The notes under the pieces are model-generated. The model was given only the letters and a program-made list of their open reading frames with translations, had not been told where the DNA came from and made no database searches. Positions 53,679 through 63,874 of a stretch of 64,000 nucleotides of DNA are shown here, in pieces; the stretch's first letter is position 1, and every line of letters starts with the position of its first letter. The DNA comes from Pontibacter pudoricolor. GTDB lineage: Bacteria > Bacteroidota > Bacteroidia > Cytophagales > Hymenobacteraceae. The DNA lies in assembly GCF_010092985.1 (NCBI RefSeq), contig NZ_CP048106.1, positions 186,001-250,000 on the forward strand, in the 5' to 3' direction. Both the position numbers and the translations under genes were made by a program.

Positions 53679-56600
53679 ATGGAACAATTTTACATGCAGT
53701 TATCCGCTTTGTGGGACTATCCCAAATCCTGCGGATTAACACGGCTCAGGTCTCTTTTGCTTAAAGTGATTTCAGACAAGACTGAAATGGTGCCTTTAAA
53801 CAAGTCAGGCCATCAGATAAGTAAGGGGAGTTATACTTGCTCATTTCAAGCCATAGGTAGCATGCTTTTGCTCATCCTCTTACCATTTACTCTGACAGTT
53901 AGTTCTGCTAATGCGCAAGGCCTGCAGATGACGTGTCCTGCAGATATTAATGCAAACACAGCTAGCTCCTGCAATGCTAAAGTTAATTTTACAGATCCTG
54001 TCCCTACTATTAAAGATGAATTTAACTATACAGGAGGTGTCCAAACATACACTGTACCTGCCGGTGTTACTTCACTTAAAGTTGATGTAATTGGTGCCAG
54101 TGGCGGATATGCTTACCCTAAAGTTTCACATATTCCAGGAAATGGCGGCAGGTTGCAAGCTAATATTGCAGTAAATCCCGGGGATGTACTTTATCTGTAT
54201 GTGGGAGGCAAAGGCAGCGACGGAGAGTCTACTGTAATGTCGCCGGGAGGCTATAATGGTGGTGGCCTAGGACAAAATGCGATGAGCAGTTACAGTGGCG
54301 GCGGTGGCGGCGGCGCTTCTGATATCAGACTTAATGGAACCTCATTAAGTAATCGTATAATCGTAGCTGGCGGCGGCGGCGGAGCGGCTTACAATTTTCA
54401 AGCTGGAGATGACGGTGGTAATGGTGGAGAACTGACAGGTGCAGACGGAAAAACAGGTGATGCTGCGGGTGCTTCGGGAGGTAAAGGAGGCACACAGACT
54501 GCTGGTGGAGCAGGCGGGTTTTGGTATGAATATTACCAAGGTACTCCTGGTACATTAGGTACTGGTGGTAATGGTGCACCATCTACTAGTGGCGGAGGAG
54601 CTGGTGGCGGCTATTATGGCGGCGGCGGCGGGGCATGGACTGGTGCCGGTGGTGGAAGCAGCTTTTCTTTTAGTGGGGCTACGGATGTAATACATACACA
54701 AGGTGATCGCATAGGGAACGGTCAAATTATAGTTAGTAATCCAACAAATACAGTTACACTAACTCAAACGGCAGGTCTGCCAAGCGGATCAAGTTTTCCA
54801 GTAGGTACTACAGTAAATACATTTAAAGCAACTGATAATTTAGGAAATTCTGTAACCTGCTCATTTAATGTAATTGTAACAGATACAGAAAAGCCAACTA
54901 TAGCTGCAGCGGCAGATATTACCAAAAATGTAGGCCTAAATACAGGAACCGGAACGAAGACGGTTACCCTGCCTAATAATAATGCTTTTGCAGGAAGTTA
55001 TCCAGCTATCATTAATTTTCAGGATCCTTTGCCAGCTGGAGCAGTCATTACGGGCTACTCCGTTAGCTACACGGTATACTCACCTTATTCAGCAGCTGTT
55101 AGTCCAAGTATATCAGGTTCGGGTATTGGGGATTTCAATCCGAACCAGGAAACAAAAACACTCCATGTCAGCTTTGATAAAACTATACCAAATTATGTAT
55201 ATGGCGGTACAAACAACCTGACTATATACTCCTGGTGGAATGGAATATACTTTAGAGGTGGTACAATTACCTTACATTATGCTACTGTAAACCCAAATGT
55301 TTGCGAGGCATCAGTTACGGTTCCAAAACCACTTGTTACAGACAACTGTAATGGGACAACCCTGGTAAATAGCTTTAACGGCACTTCAGATGCAAGTGGC
55401 GTTTACCCGGTTGGTACAACAGATGTGATCTGGACGGCAACGGATGCAAATGGCAACGTTACTACTCATACTCAAAAAGTAACAGTAGTAGATAACGTAA
55501 AGCCAACTATAACTGCGCCTGCAACAGTAACCGTAAGTAATGATGCCGGAAAGACTACAGCATCTGGAGTTACACTTGGAACACCAGTAACTGCAGACAA
55601 CTGCGAGTTAGGTACAACAACCAACGATGCACCTGGAACTTTCCCGATAGGAAATACAACAGTAACCTGGACAGTAACAGATGCAGTAGGAAATTCAGCT
55701 ACAGCTACACAAATAGTAACAGTAGAAGATAAAGAAGGTCCTGTTCCAACTATAGCCACGCTGCCAACTATTACTGGGGAGTGTTCAGCCACTGTAACAG
55801 CGCCAACTGCTTCCGATAATGTTTCCGGTACTATTACCGGAACAACTACAGATCCTGTAACATATACTGCTCAAGGTACCTATACTATAAACTGGACTTA
55901 TACAGATGGTGCTGGTAACAAAACCACGCAGGAACAGACAGTTAGAGTTAAGGATATCAGAAAGCCAGGAGAGCCATCATTTGCTGCACCTGCTACTATA
56001 GCTAGCGAAGTTTATGAAGCAGCCCATTATAATCTCGCTTATTCACTTGATCTTCCAAACTATGCGAACTGGGATGATCAGAGCCAGATACCTTATACTA
56101 TAAACAATGCTGCAGCTTTACAGGGTAAAACCATTACTCGTATCGCTTACGCAATGGAATTAGATAACAAATGGGTATGGGTATCTATGGATGCCTTTAG
56201 CCAGGATGTTTCTAAACTGGGTATACCTACCGGAGTTGATGGCTTCCAGCAAAAGGTGAGCAACATGAATGTTGTGGCAAGTTCGAACTCAGGATTAACG
56301 AATGCGACAGGCATAGCTACTGGAAACATAGAGATATGGTCACAGTGTTACTCTGTAACTAATTCTTTAGGTCTGCAAGGTGCAAACAATAATATTTATG
56401 ACTTTGATGACATAAGAGATGGTGAAAACTGTTACGGCTCTTTCCAGGTGCATAACTTTGGAACAGGCGAAACGCTACTTGCTTTTAACCGTTGGTCAGA
56501 TGCAGCTGGTGAAATACTTGATATGGGTATTGGAAGCCGGCCTAGTGAACACACTGACTGGACTTTTGCCAGCAACGCTGTAGATTATACTACTAAAAAG

Positions 56601-59114
56601 CTTCATGTATTTGTTCAGACAGAAGATGTTGTTTTTGCAAAAGACGCAACCGTATACTTAGATGCAACTGGTAATGCTTCTATTACAGTAGCAGATGTAA
56701 ATGCCGGTGTAACTGATAATTGTGGAATCGCCACAGTTGAAGTAAGCCCAAGCACATTTACTGATGCAAATTTAGGTAAAAATACAGTTGTACTTACAGC
56801 TACGGATGTAAACGGAAATGTAGGAACTGCAACTGCAATAGTTACTGTAATTGATAATCTAGCTCCGGTTGTAATAACACAGGATTTAACGATACAGTTA
56901 GATGTAAATGGTACAGCTACTATAACTGCAGATCAGGTTAACAATAACACGACTGATAACGGTGGCATTGCATCAATGACCTTGTCCAGGACTTCGTTTG
57001 ATTGCAATAACCTGGGTGCAAACACCGTGACCCTAACCGTAACGGATTTAAGCGGCAACAGCGAAACGGCCACGGCTACAGTCACTATAGTTGATTTGAT
57101 CAAGCCAACTATAACGGCTCCTGTAGCCGTAACAGTTAACACCGATGCCGGTAAAAATACAGCTTCAGAGGTAGCGTTAGGAACTGCTGTAACAGCTGAT
57201 AATTGTTCAGTAGCCAGTATAACCAATGATGCACCTGTTACTTTCCCGGTTGGCAATACCACTGTCACCTGGACGGTGACAGATGTGGCAGGCAATTCAG
57301 CCACCGCTACGCAGCTGGTAACGGTAACAGATAAAGAAGCCCCGGTACCAACTATAGCTACACTGCCAACTATAACAGGACAGTGCTCAGCTACTGTTAC
57401 TGCCCCGACCGCTACCGACAATGTGTCTGGCACGCTTACCGGTACTACTCCAGATCCTTTAGAATACACTGAGCAGGGTACCTATACCATTACCTGGACC
57501 TATGAGGATGGAGCGGGTAACAGCTTTACCCAACCCCAGCAGGTAGTGGTTAAGGACGATACCAAGCCAGTAGTACTTACCCAAAACATCACGGTTTCGC
57601 TTGATGCTACAGGTAATGCTACTATAACAACAGTTCAGATCGATAACGGCTCTAGCGACAACTGCGGGATTGCCTCTTACAAACTCGATAAAGCGGAGTT
57701 TGGCTGCGCTCACCTGGGAGAGAACACGGTAACTTTAACGGTAACGGATGTGAACGGCAACGTTGCTAAAAAAGAGGCTATAGTAACTATAGTTGATGAG
57801 ATCGCGCCAACGGCCCTTGCCAGAAACATTACCGTTGAACTGGATGCAAACGGTTCGGTAACCCTTACGGCAGCGCAGGTGAACGATAACTCAACTGACA
57901 ATTGTGGTGTTGCAACGCTGACGCTTGATAAGGATACATTTGGGTGCAGCAACCTGGGTGAGAACACGGTTAACTTAACTGTAACCGACAAAGCCGGTAA
58001 CACAGCCATAGCTGCCGCTACAGTTACCATCGTGGATCACATCGCCCCAACGATAACGGCCCCGGCAGACGTGGTAGTAGACGTGGATGCCGGCAAAACG
58101 ACTGCTTCCAACGTAGACCTGGGAACGCCGGTTACGGCTGATAACTGCGATGCTGCAGCTATAGATGTAACCAACGATGCGCCAACGCACTACCCGGCAG
58201 GCACAACCACAGTGACCTGGACGGCAACCGATGCATCTGGCAACAAAACGACGGCGACCCAGACAGTCACCGTTCGCCAGGACATCGCTTCGGTGGCCAC
58301 ACTTGCTACCATCACCGTGCCGATCAGGACAGCCTTTGCCAGTGTGCCGCTTCCGGCCACTGTAGCGGTCACTTACACCAACGGAGAGCAGGAAGCGATC
58401 GGGGTCACGTGGGCAGCGGGCACTTACAATGGCCTGGTGGCCGGCACCTACGTGCTAAGCGGTCAGCTTATTGCTGCACCAAACACGACCAACCAAAGCA
58501 GCAAAACAGCGACCATCACCGTTGTTGTGGAGCCAAACAAAGTGCCGACGGCACTGGCCTTCAGTGCGACTACCTTTGCCCCAAATGTGCAGGCAGACGA
58601 TGTGATCGGCACCCTTACGACCACCGACCCGGATGATACCCAGTTTGTATATACCCTGGTAGCCGGCAGCGGCGATAGCGACAACAGCCTGTTTGAGATC
58701 TCGGGCGATAAGGTATACCTGAAGTCAAACAACGGCCTGTCCGGTAAAACTACTTTCAGCTTCCGGGTGCGCAGCACAGACCCTTACCAGAACACGATTG
58801 AAAAAGCGTTTACCCTGACCAAAGGAAACTATGGCGTGGCGGTTGATAAACTCAAGATCGTGAATGCCTTCTCGCCCAACGGTGACGGCATCAACGACAG
58901 CTGGAGCATCCCTGAGCTGCGCTTCTACAACCAGGTGGAAGTGGAAGTGTTTGACCGCTCGGGCGTACGCCTGTTCCATACCACGGATCCGGAAATGGCC
59001 TGGGACGGACGCAGCGCAAACGGGCAGGTCCTGCAGGGGGCTTTCTTCTACATCGTGCAGGTACGGGACATCAACCTGGTGAAAAAAGGTGTTGTGACCA
59101 TTCTTAAAAAGTAA
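53679..59114 (+). CDS. Giant HYR-repeat type IX secretion cargo with nested Gly-rich domain
   Basis: 1811 residues. A long N-terminus precedes a late signal segment (residues about 58-80, SMLLLILLPFTLTVSSANAQG). A HYR domain opens at MTCPADINANTASSCNA, is interrupted by a glycine-rich domain (residues about 116-350, many GGGGG runs) and resumes at TAGLPSGSSFPVGTTVNTF. Many further HYR-like Ig modules follow (recurring TDNCG, TVTDxxGN, TIVDxxxP), with a region at 770-980 lacking repeats. The last 90 residues are the gliding-motility type B C-terminal domain: NAFSPNGDGINDSW, VEVFDRSGVRLFHT, GAFFYIVQVRD. The protein should be exported by the type IX system and anchored or released at the surface. 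The next gene is a PorP/SprF protein. Confidence 0.9.
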   Translation: MEQFYMQLSALWDYPKSCGLTRLRSLLLKVISDKTEMVPLNKSGHQISKGSYTCSFQAIGSMLLLILLPFTLTVSSANAQGLQMTCPADINANTASSCNAKVNFTDPVPTIKDEFNYTGGVQTYTVPAGVTSLKVDVIGASGGYAYPKVSHIPGNGGRLQANIAVNPGDVLYLYVGGKGSDGESTVMSPGGYNGGGLGQNAMSSYSGGGGGGASDIRLNGTSLSNRIIVAGGGGGAAYNFQAGDDGGNGGELTGADGKTGDAAGASGGKGGTQTAGGAGGFWYEYYQGTPGTLGTGGNGAPSTSGGGAGGGYYGGGGGAWTGAGGGSSFSFSGATDVIHTQGDRIGNGQIIVSNPTNTVTLTQTAGLPSGSSFPVGTTVNTFKATDNLGNSVTCSFNVIVTDTEKPTIAAAADITKNVGLNTGTGTKTVTLPNNNAFAGSYPAIINFQDPLPAGAVITGYSVSYTVYSPYSAAVSPSISGSGIGDFNPNQETKTLHVSFDKTIPNYVYGGTNNLTIYSWWNGIYFRGGTITLHYATVNPNVCEASVTVPKPLVTDNCNGTTLVNSFNGTSDASGVYPVGTTDVIWTATDANGNVTTHTQKVTVVDNVKPTITAPATVTVSNDAGKTTASGVTLGTPVTADNCELGTTTNDAPGTFPIGNTTVTWTVTDAVGNSATATQIVTVEDKEGPVPTIATLPTITGECSATVTAPTASDNVSGTITGTTTDPVTYTAQGTYTINWTYTDGAGNKTTQEQTVRVKDIRKPGEPSFAAPATIASEVYEAAHYNLAYSLDLPNYANWDDQSQIPYTINNAAALQGKTITRIAYAMELDNKWVWVSMDAFSQDVSKLGIPTGVDGFQQKVSNMNVVASSNSGLTNATGIATGNIEIWSQCYSVTNSLGLQGANNNIYDFDDIRDGENCYGSFQVHNFGTGETLLAFNRWSDAAGEILDMGIGSRPSEHTDWTFASNAVDYTTKKLHVFVQTEDVVFAKDATVYLDATGNASITVADVNAGVTDNCGIATVEVSPSTFTDANLGKNTVVLTATDVNGNVGTATAIVTVIDNLAPVVITQDLTIQLDVNGTATITADQVNNNTTDNGGIASMTLSRTSFDCNNLGANTVTLTVTDLSGNSETATATVTIVDLIKPTITAPVAVTVNTDAGKNTASEVALGTAVTADNCSVASITNDAPVTFPVGNTTVTWTVTDVAGNSATATQLVTVTDKEAPVPTIATLPTITGQCSATVTAPTATDNVSGTLTGTTPDPLEYTEQGTYTITWTYEDGAGNSFTQPQQVVVKDDTKPVVLTQNITVSLDATGNATITTVQIDNGSSDNCGIASYKLDKAEFGCAHLGENTVTLTVTDVNGNVAKKEAIVTIVDEIAPTALARNITVELDANGSVTLTAAQVNDNSTDNCGVATLTLDKDTFGCSNLGENTVNLTVTDKAGNTAIAAATVTIVDHIAPTITAPADVVVDVDAGKTTASNVDLGTPVTADNCDAAAIDVTNDAPTHYPAGTTTVTWTATDASGNKTTATQTVTVRQDIASVATLATITVPIRTAFASVPLPATVAVTYTNGEQEAIGVTWAAGTYNGLVAGTYVLSGQLIAAPNTTNQSSKTATITVVVEPNKVPTALAFSATTFAPNVQADDVIGTLTTTDPDDTQFVYTLVAGSGDSDNSLFEISGDKVYLKSNNGLSGKTTFSFRVRSTDPYQNTIEKAFTLTKGNYGVAVDKLKIVNAFSPNGDGINDSWSIPELRFYNQVEVEVFDRSGVRLFHTTDPEMAWDGRSANGQVLQGAFFYIVQVRDINLVKKGVVTILKK

Positions 59115-59119
59115 TCAAA

Positions 59120-60112
59120 ATGAAAAAGATATATTTAACCATCGCCCTGGTGGCTTCTGTGCTGGGGGCAAGTGCCCAGAACAGAAAGCATGTGGCCAAC
59201 TTCTCGCTGTTTCAGCACTACTTTAACCCGGCCCTGACCGGCTACGAAGGCTCCATGCTCAAGACCTATTACCGCAACCAGTGGACGGGCTTTGAAGACG
59301 CGCCCAAAACCATTTTTGCCTCCGCCGAGCTGGACCTGGCCGACCTGGCATCGTGGAAGAAGGATGGTCTGCTGCAAACAAGTGAAACGGACACCTATAA
59401 CCGCCAGCTGGGCGCCAGGCACGCATTCGGCCTGGCTGTTCTAAACGACCGTTTTGGCCCCTTCACCGAAACGCAGCTGCACCTGAGCTACGGCACGCGC
59501 GTGCGCTTGTCAGAGAAGCTGAGTCTGCGCTGGGGGGCTGCCGCCACCTACAGCTCCCAGCAGCTGGATGCCAGCAAGCTGACGATGGACCAGGAAGGCG
59601 ACCCGGAGTTCGAGGGCTTTAAGGGGGAGAGTGGCAAGGTAGGCAAACTGGACCTGAACATGGGCCTGGTGCTGACAGCTGAGAATTTCTACCTGGGCTA
59701 CGCGATGCAGGACATCCTGAAAGGTAAAATGACTACCGGGGACGATTACCTGGCCAACAGCTTTCCCTGGCAGCACGTGGTGCAGGCCGGCTACCGTGCC
59801 GCCCTCTCAGAGCAGGTCGGCCTGGTGGTGAATGGCCTGTACCGCTACGATGCAAAGCTGGAAGAGACCATGGAAGGCCAGGTGAAGGCAGTATACCAGA
59901 ACATGCTGTGGCTGGGAGCGGGTTACCGCCGGGACCTGGCCTACTCGCTGCAGGGGGGCGTAAGGCTGAAGCAGTTGCGCCTGGGGTATGTGTACGAAGT
60001 GCCCACGGCGGATGCCCGGTACCTGGATAAAGCCACCAACGAGCTCATGCTCATCTATAACCTGCTGGCGGTGAAGTATCCGAAGTATGGCAAAAAAGTA
60101 ACGATGTGGTAA
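59120..60112 (+). CDS. PorP/SprF family type IX secretion-associated membrane protein
   Basis: 330 residues with a signal peptide (MKKIYLTIALVASVLGASAQ). The family opening FSLFQHYFNPALTGYEGS is followed by an outer-membrane barrel with regularly spaced aromatic strands (YRNQWTGF, LHLSYGTRVRLSEKLSLRWGAA, NFYLGYAMQDIL) and the C-terminal LRLGYVYEVPT. PorP/SprF proteins pair with individual type B CTD cargos and are needed for their secretion or attachment to the surface. The gene starts 5 bases after the cargo stop and is strongly GC-rich like the 3' end of the cargo gene. Confidence 0.92.
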   Translation: MKKIYLTIALVASVLGASAQNRKHVANFSLFQHYFNPALTGYEGSMLKTYYRNQWTGFEDAPKTIFASAELDLADLASWKKDGLLQTSETDTYNRQLGARHAFGLAVLNDRFGPFTETQLHLSYGTRVRLSEKLSLRWGAAATYSSQQLDASKLTMDQEGDPEFEGFKGESGKVGKLDLNMGLVLTAENFYLGYAMQDILKGKMTTGDDYLANSFPWQHVVQAGYRAALSEQVGLVVNGLYRYDAKLEETMEGQVKAVYQNMLWLGAGYRRDLAYSLQGGVRLKQLRLGYVYEVPTADARYLDKATNELMLIYNLLAVKYPKYGKKVTMW

Positions 60113-60129
60113 GCGGAAGAAAAAAGACA

Positions 60130-61305
60130 ATGAAGAAGATAATTTATACGGTCGCCTTTTTACTGGCAGGCGCTACTGCCGTCCGGGCACAGGTGGAGCT
60201 AAAGCAAACCAAAGCCGAGCTGGCCGATTTTATATTACTGGAAAACGGGCTGCTGGTCTATACCCTCAAAGAAGCACAGGGGCAGTTTATCTACTCCGAG
60301 CAGCGGGGCAGAAGTGAAACCTCTAAAAAGGAGCTGGCGCTGAACACCGGGGTGCTGAATGCGGTGATCGGAGGCGGTAAGGGCGAACTCTATGTGTACC
60401 ACAAGAATGGCCGCAACCAGGAGATGCTTGCGTTCTATACTTTAAAGGACGGAAGCTTTGAAAAAACAGGGGAGCGTAAACTGCCCAAACTAAAGAACCA
60501 TTCCCGTAACCTGGGCCTGTTCCTCTCACAAGACAAGAACACGCTGCTGGTAGCGGCAGACCTGGGCCGTTCGCAGGGCTACGAAGACCTGTATGTGAGC
60601 AAGTGGGAAAACAACCGCTGGAGCAAGCCCGGCAGCCTGGGCAAAGCGGTGAATACCCGCCAGGCAGAGTTTGCCCCGTATATGGCCAACGACACGCTTT
60701 ACTTTTCCCGAAAGGAAGAAGCGGCAGCCTATAACTACAGCTCGCCATTGGATCTGGCTGCCGGCAGGGCGGGTGCTGCCACTAAGCTGGCCCCTTTCAT
60801 CAATGTGGCCGGCAGCTATAATGCCTACTACAAAAAAGCGGCAGAGCGCCAGATGTGGATTTCTGCTTCCAGGGAGCAGGACTACTTTTACACGGCCTAC
60901 CTGCTGGAAAAGCCTGCCCCGGCTATCGAAGAAGTGAAAGCGGACCTGGTGCCTGTTGCAGAGGAAGTAACCACTACGCCGGCCGTGAAAACAAGAGCCG
61001 CTGCTCCGGGCCTGAAGTTATTTTATGCCTTTAACAGCATCTACCTGAACCTGGAAGAAGTGTCGGCCCTGGCCAGGTTCTTAAACCAGCAGCCACCAGG
61101 CACTGCCTTCGTGGTCAAAGGCTACTCGGATGGCTATGGCACGGCCCAGGCAAAGGAGTATGTGAGCCATCACCGGGCCCTGCAGGTGAAGCACCACATC
61201 GAGAAGTATTTCCCTAAAAAGCAGTTTGTCATCACCCTGGAGCACGAAGTGCGCGACCAGAAAGGCAAAGACAACCGAAAAACAGAACTCTACCTCATGC
61301 AATAA
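60130..61305 (+). CDS. PD40/WD40-like and OmpA-domain periplasmic protein (PorE-like)
   Basis: From the ATG at 60130 the product is 391 residues with a signal peptide (cleavage after AVRAQ). The middle carries beta-propeller-like PD40 motifs (QGYEDLYVSKWENNRWSKPGSL, FAPYMANDTLYFSRKEE), and the C-terminal about 100 residues form an OmpA-type peptidoglycan-binding domain (FVVKGYSDGYGTAQAKEYVSHHRALQVKHHIEKYF). This layout resembles PorE-like accessory proteins of type IX secretion. It lacks the TPR part of PorE. It starts 17 bases after the PorP/SprF stop and completes a three-gene cargo-anchor cassette. Confidence 0.85.
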   Translation: MKKIIYTVAFLLAGATAVRAQVELKQTKAELADFILLENGLLVYTLKEAQGQFIYSEQRGRSETSKKELALNTGVLNAVIGGGKGELYVYHKNGRNQEMLAFYTLKDGSFEKTGERKLPKLKNHSRNLGLFLSQDKNTLLVAADLGRSQGYEDLYVSKWENNRWSKPGSLGKAVNTRQAEFAPYMANDTLYFSRKEEAAAYNYSSPLDLAAGRAGAATKLAPFINVAGSYNAYYKKAAERQMWISASREQDYFYTAYLLEKPAPAIEEVKADLVPVAEEVTTTPAVKTRAAAPGLKLFYAFNSIYLNLEEVSALARFLNQQPPGTAFVVKGYSDGYGTAQAKEYVSHHRALQVKHHIEKYFPKKQFVITLEHEVRDQKGKDNRKTELYLMQ

Positions 61306-61762
61306 CTGGTGCGAAAGAAATATTTCTCAAAAGGGTTGATCATGTGATTAAACCTTTTTTACAGATATGAATGGTCAATGCAGAGGGGAAATGACTATAA
61401 AAATGTAGAGAGTACTGATCGTTTTTGTAATACTTCCCCTGTACCGGATTTAGAAAAACGAATTATCATATTCAAAAGCTGATACACACTAAGTGGGTTT
61501 AATAAAAATATAGAGCAGACGATAATATATTAACTGGCTAAGAATATTCCCTGATTATTTTTAGGCTTTTTACAACCCTAGAATGCCGCTTCTGCTTCAT
61601 ATCACTAATATTAAGGTGTATATGTAATATTTTTCTCGTGCGGTGAGGGAGTCTAAATTATATTTAAATATTTATATTATCGAATATTACTATATTGTAA
61701 AGTTGTTATAATGCTTGATAAATTATTACTTTTTACATCTCATTCACCCTTAGTGTAAGCAT
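61306..61762. other. AT-rich spacer before the large lipoprotein gene
   Basis: About 455 bases of AT-rich sequence with no ORF and no clear terminator after the OmpA-like gene. Composition changes sharply here, from the GC-rich cassette to AT-rich DNA. Confidence 0.5.
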
Positions 61763-63874
61763 ATGAAAAGATACATACTCTTTTTCTTAACAATTTTCTT
61801 TGTCGTAGCCTGTAGTTCATCAGAGAATCCGTCACCCGCTGCTACAGAGTCTATTTCACTTCTTACTAAAACAGCTACTCCCGGGCAAATAGTAATTTCT
61901 CAGGCGGCAGATAAACCTGAGATTACTTCTACTTCTGTAATTAAAGTTGGAGAACTGGACGTGCAGGTTTTTGCCGGGGATTCTAACCAGGTACTTTTTA
62001 TCATGCCTGTACTTGCTTCCGGAAATGTAGTGGTTAATTACAGCGGAATAGGTATCAGTAAGCAACTTGATTTGACAGTAGGAGCTTATACGACGATAAC
62101 TAACCCTGCTGCTGTGGCCAATGCCTTTACAACTGAATTAGATGCTGTTGCGAAAAAACTGCAAGCGTATGTAAATGATCCTATTATACAGTTGGATCCT
62201 GCCTACATAGCTGTATTGAATCAGCAGAACCAGGCTGTGAAAGAGAACTTCTCTAAACTGACTGCTGAAGAACAGTTAAAGCTAGCCTACATGCTGCAAA
62301 GTATAACACCAGATGAAAGCGAGTTTAGTTTAGATGAGCCTGATCCGAATAACTATAGAATAAATAATACTGCCGACCCCGGCGAAGAAATTTACAGAAC
62401 CGGGAAGAACTTTGTAAAAAGCATGATTGCCGGTTCTGTAAGCTTATTTCTTGGTACACAGTTAGCTATGCTTCCTTCCCCATTGTTATTTGATAAGGTA
62501 GCAGCCGCAGCTTGTATGGCCACAAGTGTTGGTTTTTTTGTGAAGGCACATTCTGAAGCACAAAGAATAGCCCTGTTAAAAGGTGTGGCAGAGACAATAC
62601 TTGAATCATTTTCTGGTAACCGTGTAGGCGTGGTAATTCCCGGTGGAAGACAAGCAGCAGCAGATGAGACTGTCTTTAACAAAGATAAAGCAAAAGTGCT
62701 GACCTTAAATGGTGAATACCGAACACTGGTAAAAACAGATGCCGGTTCTTCTGTAGCCTTTTTTGCCACTACCTTCAAGTACCTGGCCAAAATGCAGGAA
62801 TCGTACAATACCATTTTGGCAACTACCAATAAAATCAAAAGCTGGTTCTTTGGGTCCGGCCCAAGCATCCCGGAATATAAAGATCCGATAAAGACCCAGG
62901 CTGCTAAGAAAGAACTACCACTACCATCCGGTAAAGTAGCTTTTAAGAATATCTCCGATGCCAAGATTCAACTCTCGGCTACTCCTGCAGCAGATGGTAA
63001 GTTTAACCTTGTTGCAACCAGCACTGCTACCGGCCTGCAGGATAAGCCATTCAGTTTTGATGTTTTATTTACGGATAATAACCTGGGCGTGCTTCTTACC
63101 AAAAAAGTGACTGCTATTTACAGGCCTGCTCAACCACATGCTGTTTCGCTGGTAGACGGAAATAACCAGGAAGGTGAACCGGGTAAGCTGTTAGCGAAGC
63201 CTTTGAAAGTAAAAGTGATAGATGCAGATGGAAATGCCTTGAAGGACATAGAGGTAGAATGGACTGTTAAATCAGGAAATGGTACCTTAAGCGCAGCTAA
63301 GACAGTTACTGATGCCCAAGGCATGACTGAAGTAACCTGGAAGATGCATCAAACGCCTTCCGCGGATCAAAGAGTTGAAGCGATGGTGAGAAAAGGGGAT
63401 GGCACTTTGGTAAATGGAGCTCCTGTTGCATTTAAAGCTACGCTGGGCATAGTAACCAGGCTGATAAATGGAAGCCCATGGAAACTTACATCCTATATTG
63501 TAGATGGAGAAGAGCAATTTAATTTTAAAAATTTAGGTAACAAAACGTGTTATCCGGCTGGAATTTATGATAAAACTAGATTTGTTGAAGGGACGTTTTC
63601 TTTTAGTTCAACTACCCTAACAAAGAACATTAAATCAGAAGAACACACTTATAATTGTAACGCTAAATCTTTTGACATAAGCTATAATAACAATTGGAGT
63701 GGTGCTCACCAATGGAAAATAGATAAAGGTACCGGGAAATTAGTCTTTATGAATGATGGCCAGGAAGAAGCTTGGCTGGCAATTACTATAATTTCTGATA
63801 CCAAAATAAGGTTCGATGGTATAGGTGGTAGAGGAGAGGATGAGATGGGTTTTTCATTTGAAATAGAAGACTAA
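61763..63874 (+). CDS. Large lipoprotein with Ig-like (Big_1) domain, unknown function
   Basis: 703 residues. The signal ends in the lipobox VVAC with the acylated Cys17. Residues 20-110 form an Ig/IPT-like beta domain. The region 115-390 is mainly helical with an alanine/leucine-rich stretch (SMIAGSVSLFLGTQLAMLPSPLLFDKVAAAA) that could insert in or lie on a membrane. Residues about 470-555 match a Big_1-type Ig domain (VKVIDADGNALKDIEVEWTVKSGNGTLSAAKTVTDAQGMTEVTWK). The C-terminal domain (about 575-703) resembles a lipocalin-like sandwich with four cysteine-free strands. Function unknown. Confidence 0.7.
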   Translation: MKRYILFFLTIFFVVACSSSENPSPAATESISLLTKTATPGQIVISQAADKPEITSTSVIKVGELDVQVFAGDSNQVLFIMPVLASGNVVVNYSGIGISKQLDLTVGAYTTITNPAAVANAFTTELDAVAKKLQAYVNDPIIQLDPAYIAVLNQQNQAVKENFSKLTAEEQLKLAYMLQSITPDESEFSLDEPDPNNYRINNTADPGEEIYRTGKNFVKSMIAGSVSLFLGTQLAMLPSPLLFDKVAAAACMATSVGFFVKAHSEAQRIALLKGVAETILESFSGNRVGVVIPGGRQAAADETVFNKDKAKVLTLNGEYRTLVKTDAGSSVAFFATTFKYLAKMQESYNTILATTNKIKSWFFGSGPSIPEYKDPIKTQAAKKELPLPSGKVAFKNISDAKIQLSATPAADGKFNLVATSTATGLQDKPFSFDVLFTDNNLGVLLTKKVTAIYRPAQPHAVSLVDGNNQEGEPGKLLAKPLKVKVIDADGNALKDIEVEWTVKSGNGTLSAAKTVTDAQGMTEVTWKMHQTPSADQRVEAMVRKGDGTLVNGAPVAFKATLGIVTRLINGSPWKLTSYIVDGEEQFNFKNLGNKTCYPAGIYDKTRFVEGTFSFSSTTLTKNIKSEEHTYNCNAKSFDISYNNNWSGAHQWKIDKGTGKLVFMNDGQEEAWLAITIISDTKIRFDGIGGRGEDEMGFSFEIED

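Noticed and set aside
57459-58777. Several long minus-strand ORFs under the cargo gene
   Set aside because: They are antisense shadows of the repetitive HYR modules.
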